Shown here: positions 52,470 to 62,078 of the stretch, in pieces
Layout of the letters: each line of letters opens with the position of its first letter
Position numbering within the stretch: the stretch's first letter is position 1
From: an uncultured Prevotellaceae bacterium
GTDB lineage: Bacteria > Bacteroidota > Bacteroidia > Bacteroidales > Bacteroidaceae
Length of the DNA stretch: 64,000 nucleotides
Reading direction: 5' to 3'
Assembly: GCA_902784615.1 (NCBI GenBank)
Contig: CACZVN010000003.1
Span: 244,473 to 308,472 of the forward strand
The notes under the pieces: model-generated
Database searches by the model: none
Told to the model about the DNA's origin: nothing
The model's input: only the letters and a program-made list of their open reading frames with translations
Made by a program: the position numbers and the translations under genes

Positions 52470-53178
52470 CGGCTTCGAGGTTGTCGATATCGAGCACGCG
52501 CAGTTCGAGGGCACGCACCACCAGGCGGGTGGCGTTGATGCCCGTAGAGCCCTCTGGGAAGAGTTTCTGGATCAGTTCGTTCTGACGCTTCTCGAGGCTC
52601 TTCACACCAAAGGGCATGCCACGGAGGTTCGTGATCTGCTCCTTGGTATAGCCCAGGGCCAGATGACGGAGGAATCGCTCGTCGTACTCGTCGATCTCGT
52701 AGTTGACGAGGGCCTCCTGCTTCACGAGTTGGCCACTGACGGCGGCCTTGAAACGCTCGACGATCTTCTCGAGGATGGGCTCATTGAACACCAGTTGCTT
52801 GCCGTCCATCACGGCAGAGACATCGCGCCGCGTCAGCAGTTCACCCGTCTTGAGGATGATACCGTCGGCACCTGCGTCGAGCACATCGACCCATAGTTTC
52901 TCGTTGAGGATCTCACCCGTGAAGATGAGCACTTTCACGTCGTGATGGAGTTCCTTCGTGTGACGGCATATCTCCACGCCCACGGTGGTGGAGCCGCCAA
53001 GACCGAGGTCGAGCAGCACGAGGTCGGGCTTCTGCTGTTTCAGCAGCCGCCAGTAACTCTGCTCGTTGTCGGCCGTTCCGATGACTTCCGCCTCGGGGAT
53101 ATCCGTGCGGATGATGCCAAGGGTGCCCTTCAGTTCCAGGGGCACATCCTCTACAATGATTACCTTGTAGTTTTCCAT
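52459..53178 (-). CDS. Response regulator (receiver plus C-terminal HTH-like domain)
   Basis: 239 residues. The receiver has the acidic pair in VIIVEDVPLE, phospho-acceptor D57 in LVLLDLGLGGS, Thr in VLIFTGEI and the conserved Lys in IILKTGELL. The C-terminal part (YDERFLRHLALGYTKEQITN then LRGMPFGVKSLEKRQNELIQ) resembles a LuxR/NarL-type helix-turn-helix, slightly degraded. It overlaps the kinase gene by 19 bases and is almost surely its partner. It could regulate the small AbgT-like gene or the sugar acid genes. Confidence 0.9.
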   Translation of the reverse strand: MENYKVIIVEDVPLELKGTLGIIRTDIPEAEVIGTADNEQSYWRLLKQQKPDLVLLDLGLGGSTTVGVEICRHTKELHHDVKVLIFTGEILNEKLWVDVLDAGADGIILKTGELLTRRDVSAVMDGKQLVFNEPILEKIVERFKAAVSGQLVKQEALVNYEIDEYDERFLRHLALGYTKEQITNLRGMPFGVKSLEKRQNELIQKLFPEGSTGINATRLVVRALELRVLDIDNLEADDE

Positions 53179-56100
53179 ACGCTTGGTAATGTTATGATCA
53201 TATTTGTTGTTCCTTCAATCAGTGTGGCATAGATACCGCAGCCACGGCGGTTGGTGGCCTCTCCGTGATCCCTGACGATCTGCCGGCAGATGAGATATGG
53301 GATATGCTCATTGGAGGGCGTGAAGAGGTCGCGCGCCTGCTCTTCCGACAGTTTCAGCAGCGGCAGGGGGATGCGCACCTCGACATAGGGGCCGTTCTCA
53401 GTGTATTGCGCATCAAGTGTCTTCTGGCCCGACTGTTTACGGATGGTCTCGAAGAGATAGCGGATCAGGTTCTCGTCACCCAGTATCTGATGATCGAGGG
53501 GCTTCAGATGGAGTTTGGTACGCTCGGCCTCGTGGGTGGCCTGCTGGCTGAGGATGCCGTAGAGTTCACGGTAGTAGTCGGTGACCTCACCCAACGACTC
53601 CACATCGTCGGCATCGAGCAACTGGCTGATGCGGCTGGGGAAATACATCGTCTCGTGTTTCAGCGACGACAGGCAGTTGTCGAGCACGGCATTGGCCACG
53701 TGCAGATTATTGTCTTCGAGTTCCGTCTTGCGGAGTTCGTCCTCCAGCAGTTCGAGATCCGTCTGCCGCTGCTGTTCCTTGAGGAAACGGTCATAGAGCC
53801 TGTGACGATAATAGAGCAGGTAATAGGCTGGCACGATGGAGAGCAGGAGGAGCACCAGCAGGATGACGGCAATGGTCTTGTTGGTCTGCGACTGCTGCAT
53901 CACGCGACAGTACTCACCCAACTTGTTATCGGCCGACATCTCCTTGAACAGTTGGGTGTAGATGCGGTTGTTATAGGAATAGAGTTGCCACTGGTGGAGG
54001 GCCAGCGCAGCCACGGCACTCTCGTTGCGGATATCGAGGATGACGTGGTAGTTGGTGACCAGGGAGTCATGATACCAGGCGATCTCTGGTGCCGTCAGCG
54101 AGGGATTGCCCAGCGACAGCATCAGGTCGCGCCCACCAGGACGGAGGGTGAGATAATGCTCGTTCAGGTAACGGCGGCAGGAGTCGGCAAACTGCAGTGT
54201 CCGCTCATAACGGCCGTTGATATTGGAGAAATAGGCGGAGTCGGCGTAGGCACTGGCCTTGGCGAGAGGATCGGCCGCGAAGGACATAAGACATGAGACA
54301 TTCAACAGGAAAAGAATCACGAGGCGAAGGACGCCCTTCGGCAGTCGGAAGAAGAGACGGCTGCCATGGCCCTGCGTACTTGTGGCACCTATGTCGCACA
54401 CGGAGAATATCTGGCTGGTCTTACGGTATTTCTCAATGATGCCCTTGCAGTTGAGCAGTCCGAAGCCATGGGAGGCCTGGAAACTGACATTCGAAGGCTT
54501 ACCGTTGTCCTGACGGATGGGCTTGGCGTCGAAGAGGTGGTCGAGTTGTTCCGGGGTCATGCCCTCGCCCGTATCCTCGACGGCAATCTCCACGTATTGG
54601 TCTGTCTGGGTGGCATTGACGCTGACCTGTCCACCACGGGGGGTAAACTTACGGGCATTGTCGGCCAGTGTGTTCAGCATGAAGAGCGTCAGGGCGGTAT
54701 CGGCCTTCACCACAGCCTCCGTAGGCGCCACCTGCAGATCGACACCTTTCATCTGGAACGACTTACGGCCTCGGGCTATCAGGTCGAAGAGCCGCTGAAG
54801 CGGGAAACTCTCTATCTTCAGGCTCAGTTCACCCTGACGGAGTTGGATCCAGTGGGTGAGCACGTCGTTATAGTCGTTGATCTGATCGGTGAGTTCGCGG
54901 ACGTAGCCGATGTTTCCGCCGTCGGGCTGCTTCACCTCGTGGATCATACGGTCGATGAAGGGCGTAACGGTATTGACGAGCGACACCTTGGCGCGCTGCT
55001 CAAGGTTACGGCGCTCGCTGTTCTCCACCCTCAGCATCAGGGCTGCCAACTCTTCTGTGCGCTGTTCCAGTAACTCGTCGTTATCCTCCACCTTGGTGCG
55101 CTTCTTGTTCAGATGATTGAAGAGCCAGAGGGAGAAGAGCAACAGGACGATGGCCCCCACCACACCACCGAGCATCAGGTTGAGTTGACGGGCGGTCTTC
55201 TCATACTGACTGGCACGCGCCTCCAACTGGCGATCCTGACGGGTCGTCTCCTGAAGGTCGAGATACAGGTTGCGGTTATAGTCGCTCTGGGGCTTGTCGT
55301 CGATGGCGGCATAGGCCACACTGAGTTGTTCGCGGATACTGGCCACGAGGTCAGGCGCCTGATAAATGGCGGAATCCGACAGGGCCTGCTCCAGATTATA
55401 GAGTGCAGACTCATAGTCACCGATCTGACGGTAACAGGAAGCCAGCGTACGATAGGCACCTGCGATCTGATAGACGTCACCATACCCCTCGAAGAGATAG
55501 AGCGCATCCTCAGCCAACCAGCCCGCCAGCATATCGTCCTCGACACCTTCGGGATTGATGAACTTCATGGCGGGCATGTTGTCCTCCATGAGTTGACTGC
55601 GATAGTCGGCATCCATCAGGTGTTCGGAGAGAGCCTCGAGGGCATTGGCAGCGAAATAGGGATAGTCGGCCCTACGGGCCAGGAGGAAACAGCGCATCAG
55701 GTGGTCGAACTCCTGTTGGTTGATCTCCTGTTGCGTTCCCTCCGTGATGATGCCGCCTGCACCGATGTTATACAGGTAGTTCAGATACTGGGCCGTATCG
55801 CGCTGCACCTCGTTGGCATCGATGGCATACAAAGCCTCAATGGACTGTCGCTCAAGACCCACATAATAATAATAGGTGGAGTTGACGATGGCATATTCCG
55901 TCTCAGCATAGAGCAGACGACGGGTATCCCGCTGCGGAAGGGTCTCTATGTCCTCCCTGATACGGCTCATGGAACGGCCTGCCAACTCACGGAACTCATG
56001 GAACTCACGGTTTCTGGAACGACGCTGGCAGAGACGCATCTGCTGGACGTAGGCGATGAAGAGTTCCACCTGGTTGTCGGTGGTCTCCGTCAACTCTGTC

Positions 56101-56351
56101 AACAGTTTTTCGGCCTCGTCGTATTCCATCCGTGCGATATGGACGAATGCCAGATTGTTGAGAGCCTCAGCCCTACCCGCAGGATAATGACTGGACAGAT
56201 CTAAAGCCTGCTGGGCAAAGTGCCTGGTACTGTCGATATTACGATAGTGACAGGCATAGGATAAATGATTCAGCCTATCCACTGCCTCCCTTTCAGGGCG
56301 CGAACAAGCTGAGAAAAGAATGGTTGATAGTATGAAGAGCCAGAACTTCAT
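53160..56351 (-). CDS. Large two-module sensor histidine kinase (TPR, kinase, second kinase-like half)
   Basis: 1063 residues. Lipobox LFSACS at the N-terminus, a TPR-rich periplasmic region to about 385 (AYRTLASCYRQIGDYESALY), membrane helix about 390-412, a coiled coil (ELLEQRTEELAALMLRVEN), then a kinase part with H471 in MIHEVKQ, N-box NTLADNARKFTPRGG (about 558) and G-box DTGEGMT (about 592). A second helix at about 673 leads into another periplasmic domain (about 690-825), a helix at 826-846, and a second kinase-like part with H899 in LKHETMYFP but no usable ATP-binding boxes. This matches the Bacteroidales DUF5112/DUF5113 kinases. It starts three bases after eda, so it is in the KDG operon. 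A TTG three bases upstream of the ATG is possible. Confidence 0.85.
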   Translation of the reverse strand: MKFWLFILSTILFSACSRPEREAVDRLNHLSYACHYRNIDSTRHFAQQALDLSSHYPAGRAEALNNLAFVHIARMEYDEAEKLLTELTETTDNQVELFIAYVQQMRLCQRRSRNREFHEFRELAGRSMSRIREDIETLPQRDTRRLLYAETEYAIVNSTYYYYVGLERQSIEALYAIDANEVQRDTAQYLNYLYNIGAGGIITEGTQQEINQQEFDHLMRCFLLARRADYPYFAANALEALSEHLMDADYRSQLMEDNMPAMKFINPEGVEDDMLAGWLAEDALYLFEGYGDVYQIAGAYRTLASCYRQIGDYESALYNLEQALSDSAIYQAPDLVASIREQLSVAYAAIDDKPQSDYNRNLYLDLQETTRQDRQLEARASQYEKTARQLNLMLGGVVGAIVLLLFSLWLFNHLNKKRTKVEDNDELLEQRTEELAALMLRVENSERRNLEQRAKVSLVNTVTPFIDRMIHEVKQPDGGNIGYVRELTDQINDYNDVLTHWIQLRQGELSLKIESFPLQRLFDLIARGRKSFQMKGVDLQVAPTEAVVKADTALTLFMLNTLADNARKFTPRGGQVSVNATQTDQYVEIAVEDTGEGMTPEQLDHLFDAKPIRQDNGKPSNVSFQASHGFGLLNCKGIIEKYRKTSQIFSVCDIGATSTQGHGSRLFFRLPKGVLRLVILFLLNVSCLMSFAADPLAKASAYADSAYFSNINGRYERTLQFADSCRRYLNEHYLTLRPGGRDLMLSLGNPSLTAPEIAWYHDSLVTNYHVILDIRNESAVAALALHQWQLYSYNNRIYTQLFKEMSADNKLGEYCRVMQQSQTNKTIAVILLVLLLLSIVPAYYLLYYRHRLYDRFLKEQQRQTDLELLEDELRKTELEDNNLHVANAVLDNCLSSLKHETMYFPSRISQLLDADDVESLGEVTDYYRELYGILSQQATHEAERTKLHLKPLDHQILGDENLIRYLFETIRKQSGQKTLDAQYTENGPYVEVRIPLPLLKLSEEQARDLFTPSNEHIPYLICRQIVRDHGEATNRRGCGIYATLIEGTTNMIITLPSVWKTTR

Positions 56352-56354
56352 CAA

Positions 56355-57023
56355 TTAAGCGCGAGCCTTGGCGATATAACCGAATGCCTCCTTGCACTTA
56401 TCGGTCACATACTGCCAGTCGCCAGCCTTCACCTTGTCGGAGGGGAAGAGTTTGGAGCCCATGCCTACGCAATAGACGCCAGCCTTGAACCACTTCGTCA
56501 GGTTCTCCTCATCAGGAGAGACACCACCCGTGACCATGATCTTCGACCAGGGCATTGGCGCCTTCAGTCCCTTCACCATGTTAGGACCAACCACGTCGCC
56601 AGGGAACACTTTCGTCAGGTCGCAGCCCAGTTCCTGGGCCTTGCCGATCTCAGAGACGGTCATGCAGCCAGGGCAGTAAGGCACAAGGCGACGGTTGCAG
56701 ACGGGCGCCACATCAGGATTGAACAGCGGTCCCACCACGAAGTTGGCACCCAACTGGATGTAGAGTGCCGCTGTGGGAGCATCCACCACGGAGCCCACGC
56801 CAATGGCCAACTCGGGGCACTCCTTGTCGGCCCACTTCACCAGTTCGCCAAACACCTCATGTGCGAAGTCGCCACGATTGGTGAACTCAAACGCACGGAC
56901 GCCACCCTCATAGCAGGCTTTCACGACGTTCTTGCACACCTCCAGATCCTTATGATAGAAGACGGGCACCATCGGAGCCTCGCCAATCTTCTGCATGACG
57001 CTTATCTTATCGAATTTTGCCAT
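56355..57023 (-). CDS. eda: KDPG/KHG aldolase
   Basis: 222 residues. The active site is shown by FEFTNRGD (Glu), [20 protein letters not shown] and [10 protein letters not shown] (Schiff-base Lys), then [20 protein letters not shown]. It cleaves 2-keto-3-deoxy-6-phosphogluconate to pyruvate and glyceraldehyde-3-phosphate. The ATG at 57021-57023 is preferred to a TTG nine bases upstream that belongs to the ATTGATAATTGAAAATTG linker. It is encoded downstream of kdgK and is the second gene of the run. Confidence 0.94.
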   Translation of the reverse strand: MAKFDKISVMQKIGEAPMVPVFYHKDLEVCKNVVKACYEGGVRAFEFTNRGDFAHEVFGELVKWADKECPELAIGVGSVVDAPTAALYIQLGANFVVGPLFNPDVAPVCNRRLVPYCPGCMTVSEIGKAQELGCDLTKVFPGDVVGPNMVKGLKAPMPWSKIMVTGGVSPDEENLTKWFKAGVYCVGMGSKLFPSDKVKAGDWQYVTDKCKEAFGYIAKARA

Positions 57024-57052
57024 AATTATCAATTTTCAATTATCAATGAGCG

Positions 57053-58075
57053 TTAGCGCTGCACACGTCCGTTGGCACTACCACCGGCCAGAGCCTCCAC
57101 TTCCTCGATGGTCACTTGGTTGAAGTCACCGTTGATGGTGTGCTTCAGGGCAGAAGCAGCCACGGCGAACTCCAGGGCCTCACCCTGTGTCTTCTTCGTC
57201 AGCAGACCATGGATCAGACCACCAGAGAACGAGTCACCACCACCTACACGGTCGATGATCGGATTGATCTCGTAACGCTTCGACTGGTAGAACTCCTTAC
57301 CATCATAGATCAGGGCCTTCCAGCCATTATAGGTTGCACTATAGCTCTCGCGCAGCGTAGAGACGACATACTTGAAGCCGAACTCCTGCATCATCTGCTT
57401 GAAGATACCCTCGTAGCCGGCAGCATCCGTCTTACCTCCCTCCACGTCAGCATCGGGCTTGAAACCAAGACAGAGTTCTGCGTCCTCCTCATTACCGATG
57501 CAGACATCGACATATTTCATCAGCGGGCGCATGATGGAGATGGCCTTCTCAGAGGTCCAGAGTTTCTTGCGGAAGTTCAGATCGACAGACACGGTTACGC
57601 CATGACGCTTGGCGGCCTCACAGGCGAGTTTCGTCAGTTCGGCAGCCTTATCAGAGATGGCGGGTGTGATACCACTCCAGTGGAACCAGGCGGCACCCTC
57701 CATGATCTTGTCGAAGTCGAAGTCTGCAGGCGTAGCCTCAGCGATGGCGGAGTGCGCACGGTCGTAGATCACCTTCGAGGGACGCATCGAGGCACCCGTC
57801 TCAGCATAGTACAGACCGATACGGTCGCCACCACGGGTGACATAATCCGTCTTCACACCAAAACGACGGAGGGCATTGACGGCAATCTGTCCAATCTCAT
57901 GCTTGGGCAACTTCGTCACATAATAGGCCTCATGGCCGTAGTTGGCCAATGAAACTGCCACGTTAGCCTCGCCACCACCAGGGATGATGCGGAAGGACTC
58001 ACTCTGAATAAAACGGTCGTTGCCCTGAGGCGACAGGCGAAGCATGATCTCGCCTAATGTTACGATTTTTGCCAT
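57053..58075 (-). CDS. kdgK: 2-keto-3-deoxygluconate kinase (PfkB family)
   Basis: 340 residues. PfkB motifs: TLGEIMLRLSPQGNDRF, FRIIPGGGEANVAVSLANYG (substrate-binding), VSVDLNFRKKLW and DRVGGGDSFSGGLIHGLL (ATP/anion hole with catalytic Asp). It phosphorylates KDG from uronate breakdown; eda then cleaves the product. It has a perfect promoter and is divergent from the lacI-type regulator. The pair kdgK-eda opens the operon that also includes the sensor kinase. Confidence 0.94.
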   Translation of the reverse strand: MAKIVTLGEIMLRLSPQGNDRFIQSESFRIIPGGGEANVAVSLANYGHEAYYVTKLPKHEIGQIAVNALRRFGVKTDYVTRGGDRIGLYYAETGASMRPSKVIYDRAHSAIAEATPADFDFDKIMEGAAWFHWSGITPAISDKAAELTKLACEAAKRHGVTVSVDLNFRKKLWTSEKAISIMRPLMKYVDVCIGNEEDAELCLGFKPDADVEGGKTDAAGYEGIFKQMMQEFGFKYVVSTLRESYSATYNGWKALIYDGKEFYQSKRYEINPIIDRVGGGDSFSGGLIHGLLTKKTQGEALEFAVAASALKHTINGDFNQVTIEEVEALAGGSANGRVQR

Positions 58076-58123
58076 TGTATTGATATTTATTGTTTGATTT
58101 TACTTTTTTATCGTTTGCGAGCA

Positions 58124-58155
58124 CAAAAGTAACAATATTTCCCGAGTTCTGCAAA
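58124..58155 (-). promoter_or_regulatory. Promoter of the kdgK-eda-kinase operon
   Basis: Minus-strand TTTG (58152-58155), 20-nt spacer, TACTTTTG (58124-58131). Between the two boxes and overlapping them is an inverted pair AATATTT (58134-58140) / AAATATT (58153-58159), a candidate LacI-type operator but weak. Confidence 0.8.
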
Positions 58156-58194
58156 TATTTAAGAGGTTTTAAGGTAAAAATAAAAAAAACTTTG

Positions 58195-58202
58195 TACCTT
58201 TG
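58195..58202 (+). promoter_or_regulatory. -7 element of the lacI-type gene
   Basis: TACCTTTG, 18 nt before the ATG at 58221. A TTG at 58200 that lies inside it is therefore not a start codon. Confidence 0.65.
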
Positions 58203-58220
58203 CCGAAAAATACAGGAACT

Positions 58221-59288
58221 ATGCCAAAGGAAATTATCACCATTAAGGATATCGCGGCCCGTGCAGGTGTATCGACGGGAACGGTAGATCGTGTGTTGCA
58301 CAAGCGTCCCAATGTCAGCAAGTCGGCATTGGAAAAGGTGAACAAAGCCTTGGAGGAGTTGGACTACCGTCCTAACATGTATGCCTCTGCCCTCGCCTAC
58401 AACAAGACATATAATTTCTACATCGTGCTGCCCAAGCATGAACAGGAAGCCTACTGGGACGAGATCGAGGAAGGTGCACAGGCCTGTACAGACTTCCGAC
58501 GCGACTTCGGCATCAACCTGAACATCCTCTACTACGAGCGTTTCAACAATGCCGCCTTCACGCGGATGGTGCGTGAACTGTTTACGGCCAAGATCGACGG
58601 TGTGATTATCGTGCCCACCACGCTGGAGCAGACAGCCCGCTTTACGGAGAAACTGGCGGAGCGCCAGATACCGTATGTGTTGCTTGACTCCTATATGCCC
58701 GACCTGAAACCCCTGTCCTTCTTCGGTCAGGACTCTTTCGCCAGCGGCTATTTCGCTGCCAAGATGCTGATGCTCATCGCCTCAAAGGAAAAGGAGATAG
58801 CCCTCGTCAAACAGACACGTGACGGTAAGGTGGGCTCTAAGCAGCAGGCCAACCGTGAGACGGGTTTCCGCCACTATATGGTGGATCATTTCCCTGACAT
58901 CAAGATCACAGAGGTGGATCTGCCTCTCGACGAGGAGCATAAGGAATATGACGGTATCCTTGAGCAGTTCTTCAACGCCCACCCGAGGGTGCACCACTGC
59001 ATCACCTTCAACTCGAAGGCGCATATCGTGGGCGAGTTCCTCCAGAAAACCAATCGTCGCCACGTTCAGATCATGGGTTACGACATGGTGCCTAAGAATC
59101 AGGAGTGTGTACGTCAGGGAAGTATCTCCTTCCTCATTGCCCAGCACGCCTACCAGCAGGGCTATGCCTCCGTGGATGCCCTCTTCAACGCCATCGTCAT
59201 GAAGCGTGAGGTGAACCCCGTGAACTACATGCCCATTGAAATCCTGACGAAAGAGAACGTAGATTTCTATCGTAGGACGGCGATTTAG
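58221..59288 (+). CDS. LacI-family regulator of the uronate/KDG genes
   Basis: 355 residues. DNA-binding headpiece MPKEIITIKDIAARAGVSTG followed by TVDRVLHKRPNVSKSALEKV, then a periplasmic-binding-protein fold with a sugar-binding site. The start at 58221 is set by the promoter. It is divergent from kdgK and followed 23 bases later by uxaA, so it probably controls both directions with a uronate or KDG-type inducer. Length is usual for the family. Confidence 0.92.
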   Translation: MPKEIITIKDIAARAGVSTGTVDRVLHKRPNVSKSALEKVNKALEELDYRPNMYASALAYNKTYNFYIVLPKHEQEAYWDEIEEGAQACTDFRRDFGINLNILYYERFNNAAFTRMVRELFTAKIDGVIIVPTTLEQTARFTEKLAERQIPYVLLDSYMPDLKPLSFFGQDSFASGYFAAKMLMLIASKEKEIALVKQTRDGKVGSKQQANRETGFRHYMVDHFPDIKITEVDLPLDEEHKEYDGILEQFFNAHPRVHHCITFNSKAHIVGEFLQKTNRRHVQIMGYDMVPKNQECVRQGSISFLIAQHAYQQGYASVDALFNAIVMKREVNPVNYMPIEILTKENVDFYRRTAI

Positions 59289-59311
59289 TTTATAGTTTAA
59301 GGTTTGTAAAT

Positions 59312-60805
59312 ATGGCCTTGGCGACTTACTTGAAGATCAATCCGGCAGACTCCGTGGTCGTATGCCTGCAACCTAAAAAGAAGGGCGACGTCATTGACAT
59401 CGACGGCAGACAGGTGATCGTGAATCAGGACACGCCAGCGGGTCATAAGATACTTATCAAGGACACGGCGCAAGGGGAAGACATCATCAAATACGGCTAT
59501 CCCATCGGACATGCGAAAGAGGATCTGAAGGCTGGTGACTGGGTAAATGAAGAGAATCTGAAGACCAATCTTGAAGGAAAACTTGAATACACTTATCATC
59601 CTGTTAGCCAGAGTCTTGACATCAATAAAGAAAACCGAAACTTTAAGGGATATATTCGCAAGAACGGTGAGGTGGGCATCCGCAATGAGATATGGGTTGT
59701 ACCCACCGTCGGCTGTGTGAACGGTATCGCCGAAAACCTGGTGAAAGAACTGAAGGCCGAAACCCAGGAGGAAGGTGTTGACGCCATCTATGCCTGGCAT
59801 CACAACTACGGCTGTTCACAACTCTCCGACGACCATGAGAATACCCGAAAGATACTTCGCGATATCTGTTTGCACCCCAACGCTGGGGCTGTACTGGTGC
59901 TGAGTCTGGGTTGTGAGAACAACCAGCCTGAGGCGTTCATGAAGATGCTTGGCGACTATGATAAAAGCCGTATCAGACTGCTCGTCACCCAGCAAGTGGA
60001 TGACGAGATGGAGGCTGGTATGGATATTCTCCGTGAACTCTATGAGATCGCCAAACAAGATGTGCGCCAGGAGGTGCCTGTCGGCAAACTGCGCGTAGGT
60101 CTGAAGTGCGGTGGCTCCGACGGTTTCTCAGGTATTACCGCCAATCCCCTCGTTGGAGAGTTCTCCGACTGGCTCGTCGCACAGGGTGGCACATCCGTCC
60201 TGACGGAGGTGCCGGAGATGTTTGGTGCTGAGACGATCCTGATGAACCGTTGTCGCACAGAGGAACTGTTCCACCAGACGGTCTCCATGATCAATAACTT
60301 CAAGGAATACTTTCTGTCGCATGGTGAGCCCGTGGGTGAGAATCCGAGTCCTGGCAACAAGGCCGGCGGCATCTCCACCCTCGAAGACAAGGCACTGGGC
60401 TGTACCCAGAAATGCGGAAAGGCCCCTGTCAGTGGTGTGATGGAATACGGTGACCGCCTGCAGCATGATGGTCTGAACCTGCTCTCAGCCCCAGGCAATG
60501 ATCTGGTGGCCGCCACGGCCCTTGCCGCCTGCGGCTGTCATCTGGTGCTCTTCACCACAGGACGAGGCACGCCCTTTGGCACCTTTGTCCCTACCATGAA
60601 GATTGCCACCAACCCTGATCTGGCTCGTCGGAAGCAGAACTGGATAGACTTCTCTGCTGGTCAACTGATCGAAGGCCGTACGATGCAGAAACTGTTGCCT
60701 GAGTTTATCGACAAGATTCTCAGCGTAGCCAGTGGCGAACCAGCCAAGAACGAGGAGAACGGTTATAGGGAGATCTCCATATTCAAAAACGGCGTGACAC
60801 TATGA
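59312..60805 (+). CDS. uxaA: Altronate dehydratase (UxaA family)
   Basis: 497 residues. The N-terminal SAF domain spans about residues 1-95; the main part has RNEIWVVPTVGCVNGIAENL, AWHHNYGCSQLSDDH, LGCENNQPEAF, LKCGGSDGFSGITANPLVGE, and LSAPGNDLVAATALAACGCH. It dehydrates D-altronate to 2-keto-3-deoxygluconate, the substrate of KdgK and Eda encoded just upstream. Galacturonate isomerase and reductase genes are not in the window. The TGA overlaps the ATG of the NhaC-like gene. Confidence 0.93.
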   Translation: MALATYLKINPADSVVVCLQPKKKGDVIDIDGRQVIVNQDTPAGHKILIKDTAQGEDIIKYGYPIGHAKEDLKAGDWVNEENLKTNLEGKLEYTYHPVSQSLDINKENRNFKGYIRKNGEVGIRNEIWVVPTVGCVNGIAENLVKELKAETQEEGVDAIYAWHHNYGCSQLSDDHENTRKILRDICLHPNAGAVLVLSLGCENNQPEAFMKMLGDYDKSRIRLLVTQQVDDEMEAGMDILRELYEIAKQDVRQEVPVGKLRVGLKCGGSDGFSGITANPLVGEFSDWLVAQGGTSVLTEVPEMFGAETILMNRCRTEELFHQTVSMINNFKEYFLSHGEPVGENPSPGNKAGGISTLEDKALGCTQKCGKAPVSGVMEYGDRLQHDGLNLLSAPGNDLVAATALAACGCHLVLFTTGRGTPFGTFVPTMKIATNPDLARRKQNWIDFSAGQLIEGRTMQKLLPEFIDKILSVASGEPAKNEENGYREISIFKNGVTL

Positions 60806-62073
60806 AGAAAGGTCTGTTCGCATTATCGCCATTGATGGTGTTCATCGCCTTCTACCTGGTCACCAGCATCATCGCCGGTGATTTCTACAAGATACCCATC
60901 ACAGTGGCCTTCATGGTGTCCAGCATCTATGCCATCGTCATCAGCAAGGGGCCGCTGGTCAACCGCGTCAACACCTACAGCCGTGGGGCAGCCACAGAAC
61001 AGATGATGCTGATGATCTGGATCTTCGTACTGGCAGGAGCCTTCGCCCATTCCGCCAAGGCTATGGGCAGCATCGATGCCACCGTCAACCTGACGCTGAG
61101 TCTGATGCCGGCACAGATGATTCTGGCGGGACTGTTCATCGCCGCCTGTTTCATCTCCCTGTCCATCGGCACGAGTGTGGGCACTATCGCCGCCCTCGTA
61201 CCTATTGCGGCTGGGGTTGCCACAGAGACAGGTACTGACGTAGCCCTGATGACGGCCATCATCGTGGGCGGTTCCTTCTTCGGCGACAACCTCTCCTTCA
61301 TCTCCGACACCACCATCATGGCGACACAGACGCAGGGTTGCCGATTGAGCGATAAGTTCCGCGTGAACATCTTCATCGTGGCCCCTGCCGCCATCCTGAT
61401 CCTCATCGCCTATGTGTTCATGGGAACGGAGGTAAACTCGCCCCAACAGGTGCCCGCCGTGGAATGGGTGAAGGTGCTGCCCTATCTCGTGGTGCTCATC
61501 ACGGCCATCTTCGGCATGAACGTGATGGCCGTACTCACGCTGGGTATTCTCCTGACAGGTCTTATCGGACTCCTGACAGGCTCCTTCGATATCTACGGCT
61601 GGTTCGGATCGATGGGCGAAGGCATCCTCTCCATGGGAGAGCTCATCATCGTCACCATGATGGCGGGCGGTATGCTGGAGCTCATCCGTCAGCAGGGCGG
61701 CATCGACTTCATCATCCGACTGCTGACACGTCGTGTGAACAGCAAACGGGGAGCCGAACTGAGTATTGCGGCCTTGGTGTCGCTCGTGGATATCTGTACG
61801 GCCAACAACACGGTGGCCATCCTCACCGTCGGCAGGATTTCCAAGGAGGTGGGCGACCGATATGGTGTCAACAATAAGAAATGTGCCTCTATCCTCGATA
61901 CGTTCTCGTGCACCATCCAGGGACTGATCCCCTACGGTGCCCAGATGCTCATCGCCGCAGGTCTGGCCTCGCTTAATCCGATCAGCATCCTGCCCTACCT
62001 CTATTATCCGTTCGCACTGGGCATCTTCGCCCTGCTGTCCATCCTTTTCAGATACCCCAAAAGATACTCTTAG
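60802..62073 (+). CDS. NhaC-family Na+/H+ antiporter-like transporter
   Basis: 423 residues, about eleven helices. Signature motifs are ACFISLSIGTSVGTIAALVP and IIVGGSFFGDNLSFISDTTI, typical of NhaC/ArsB-like carriers, plus LVDICTANNTVAILTVG. It overlaps uxaA (ATGA) and is probably translated with it. Besides Na+/H+ exchange, this family includes organic-acid carriers, so uptake of a sugar acid is plausible here. The following gene is five bases away. Confidence 0.87.
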   Translation: MKKGLFALSPLMVFIAFYLVTSIIAGDFYKIPITVAFMVSSIYAIVISKGPLVNRVNTYSRGAATEQMMLMIWIFVLAGAFAHSAKAMGSIDATVNLTLSLMPAQMILAGLFIAACFISLSIGTSVGTIAALVPIAAGVATETGTDVALMTAIIVGGSFFGDNLSFISDTTIMATQTQGCRLSDKFRVNIFIVAPAAILILIAYVFMGTEVNSPQQVPAVEWVKVLPYLVVLITAIFGMNVMAVLTLGILLTGLIGLLTGSFDIYGWFGSMGEGILSMGELIIVTMMAGGMLELIRQQGGIDFIIRLLTRRVNSKRGAELSIAALVSLVDICTANNTVAILTVGRISKEVGDRYGVNNKKCASILDTFSCTIQGLIPYGAQMLIAAGLASLNPISILPYLYYPFALGIFALLSILFRYPKRYS

Positions 62074-62078
62074 GCATT

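Noticed and set aside
55113-56204. Plus-strand frame of 363 codons opposite the sensor kinase
   Set aside because: Shadow of the TPR region; no recognisable fold.
58134-58159. AATATTT/AAATATT inverted pair as the LacI operator
   Set aside because: Too AT-rich and too widely spaced to claim; kept only as a remark on the promoter.
58200-58220. TTG start of the LacI-type gene
   Set aside because: It is part of the -7 promoter box; the ATG at 58221 matches the family N-terminus.
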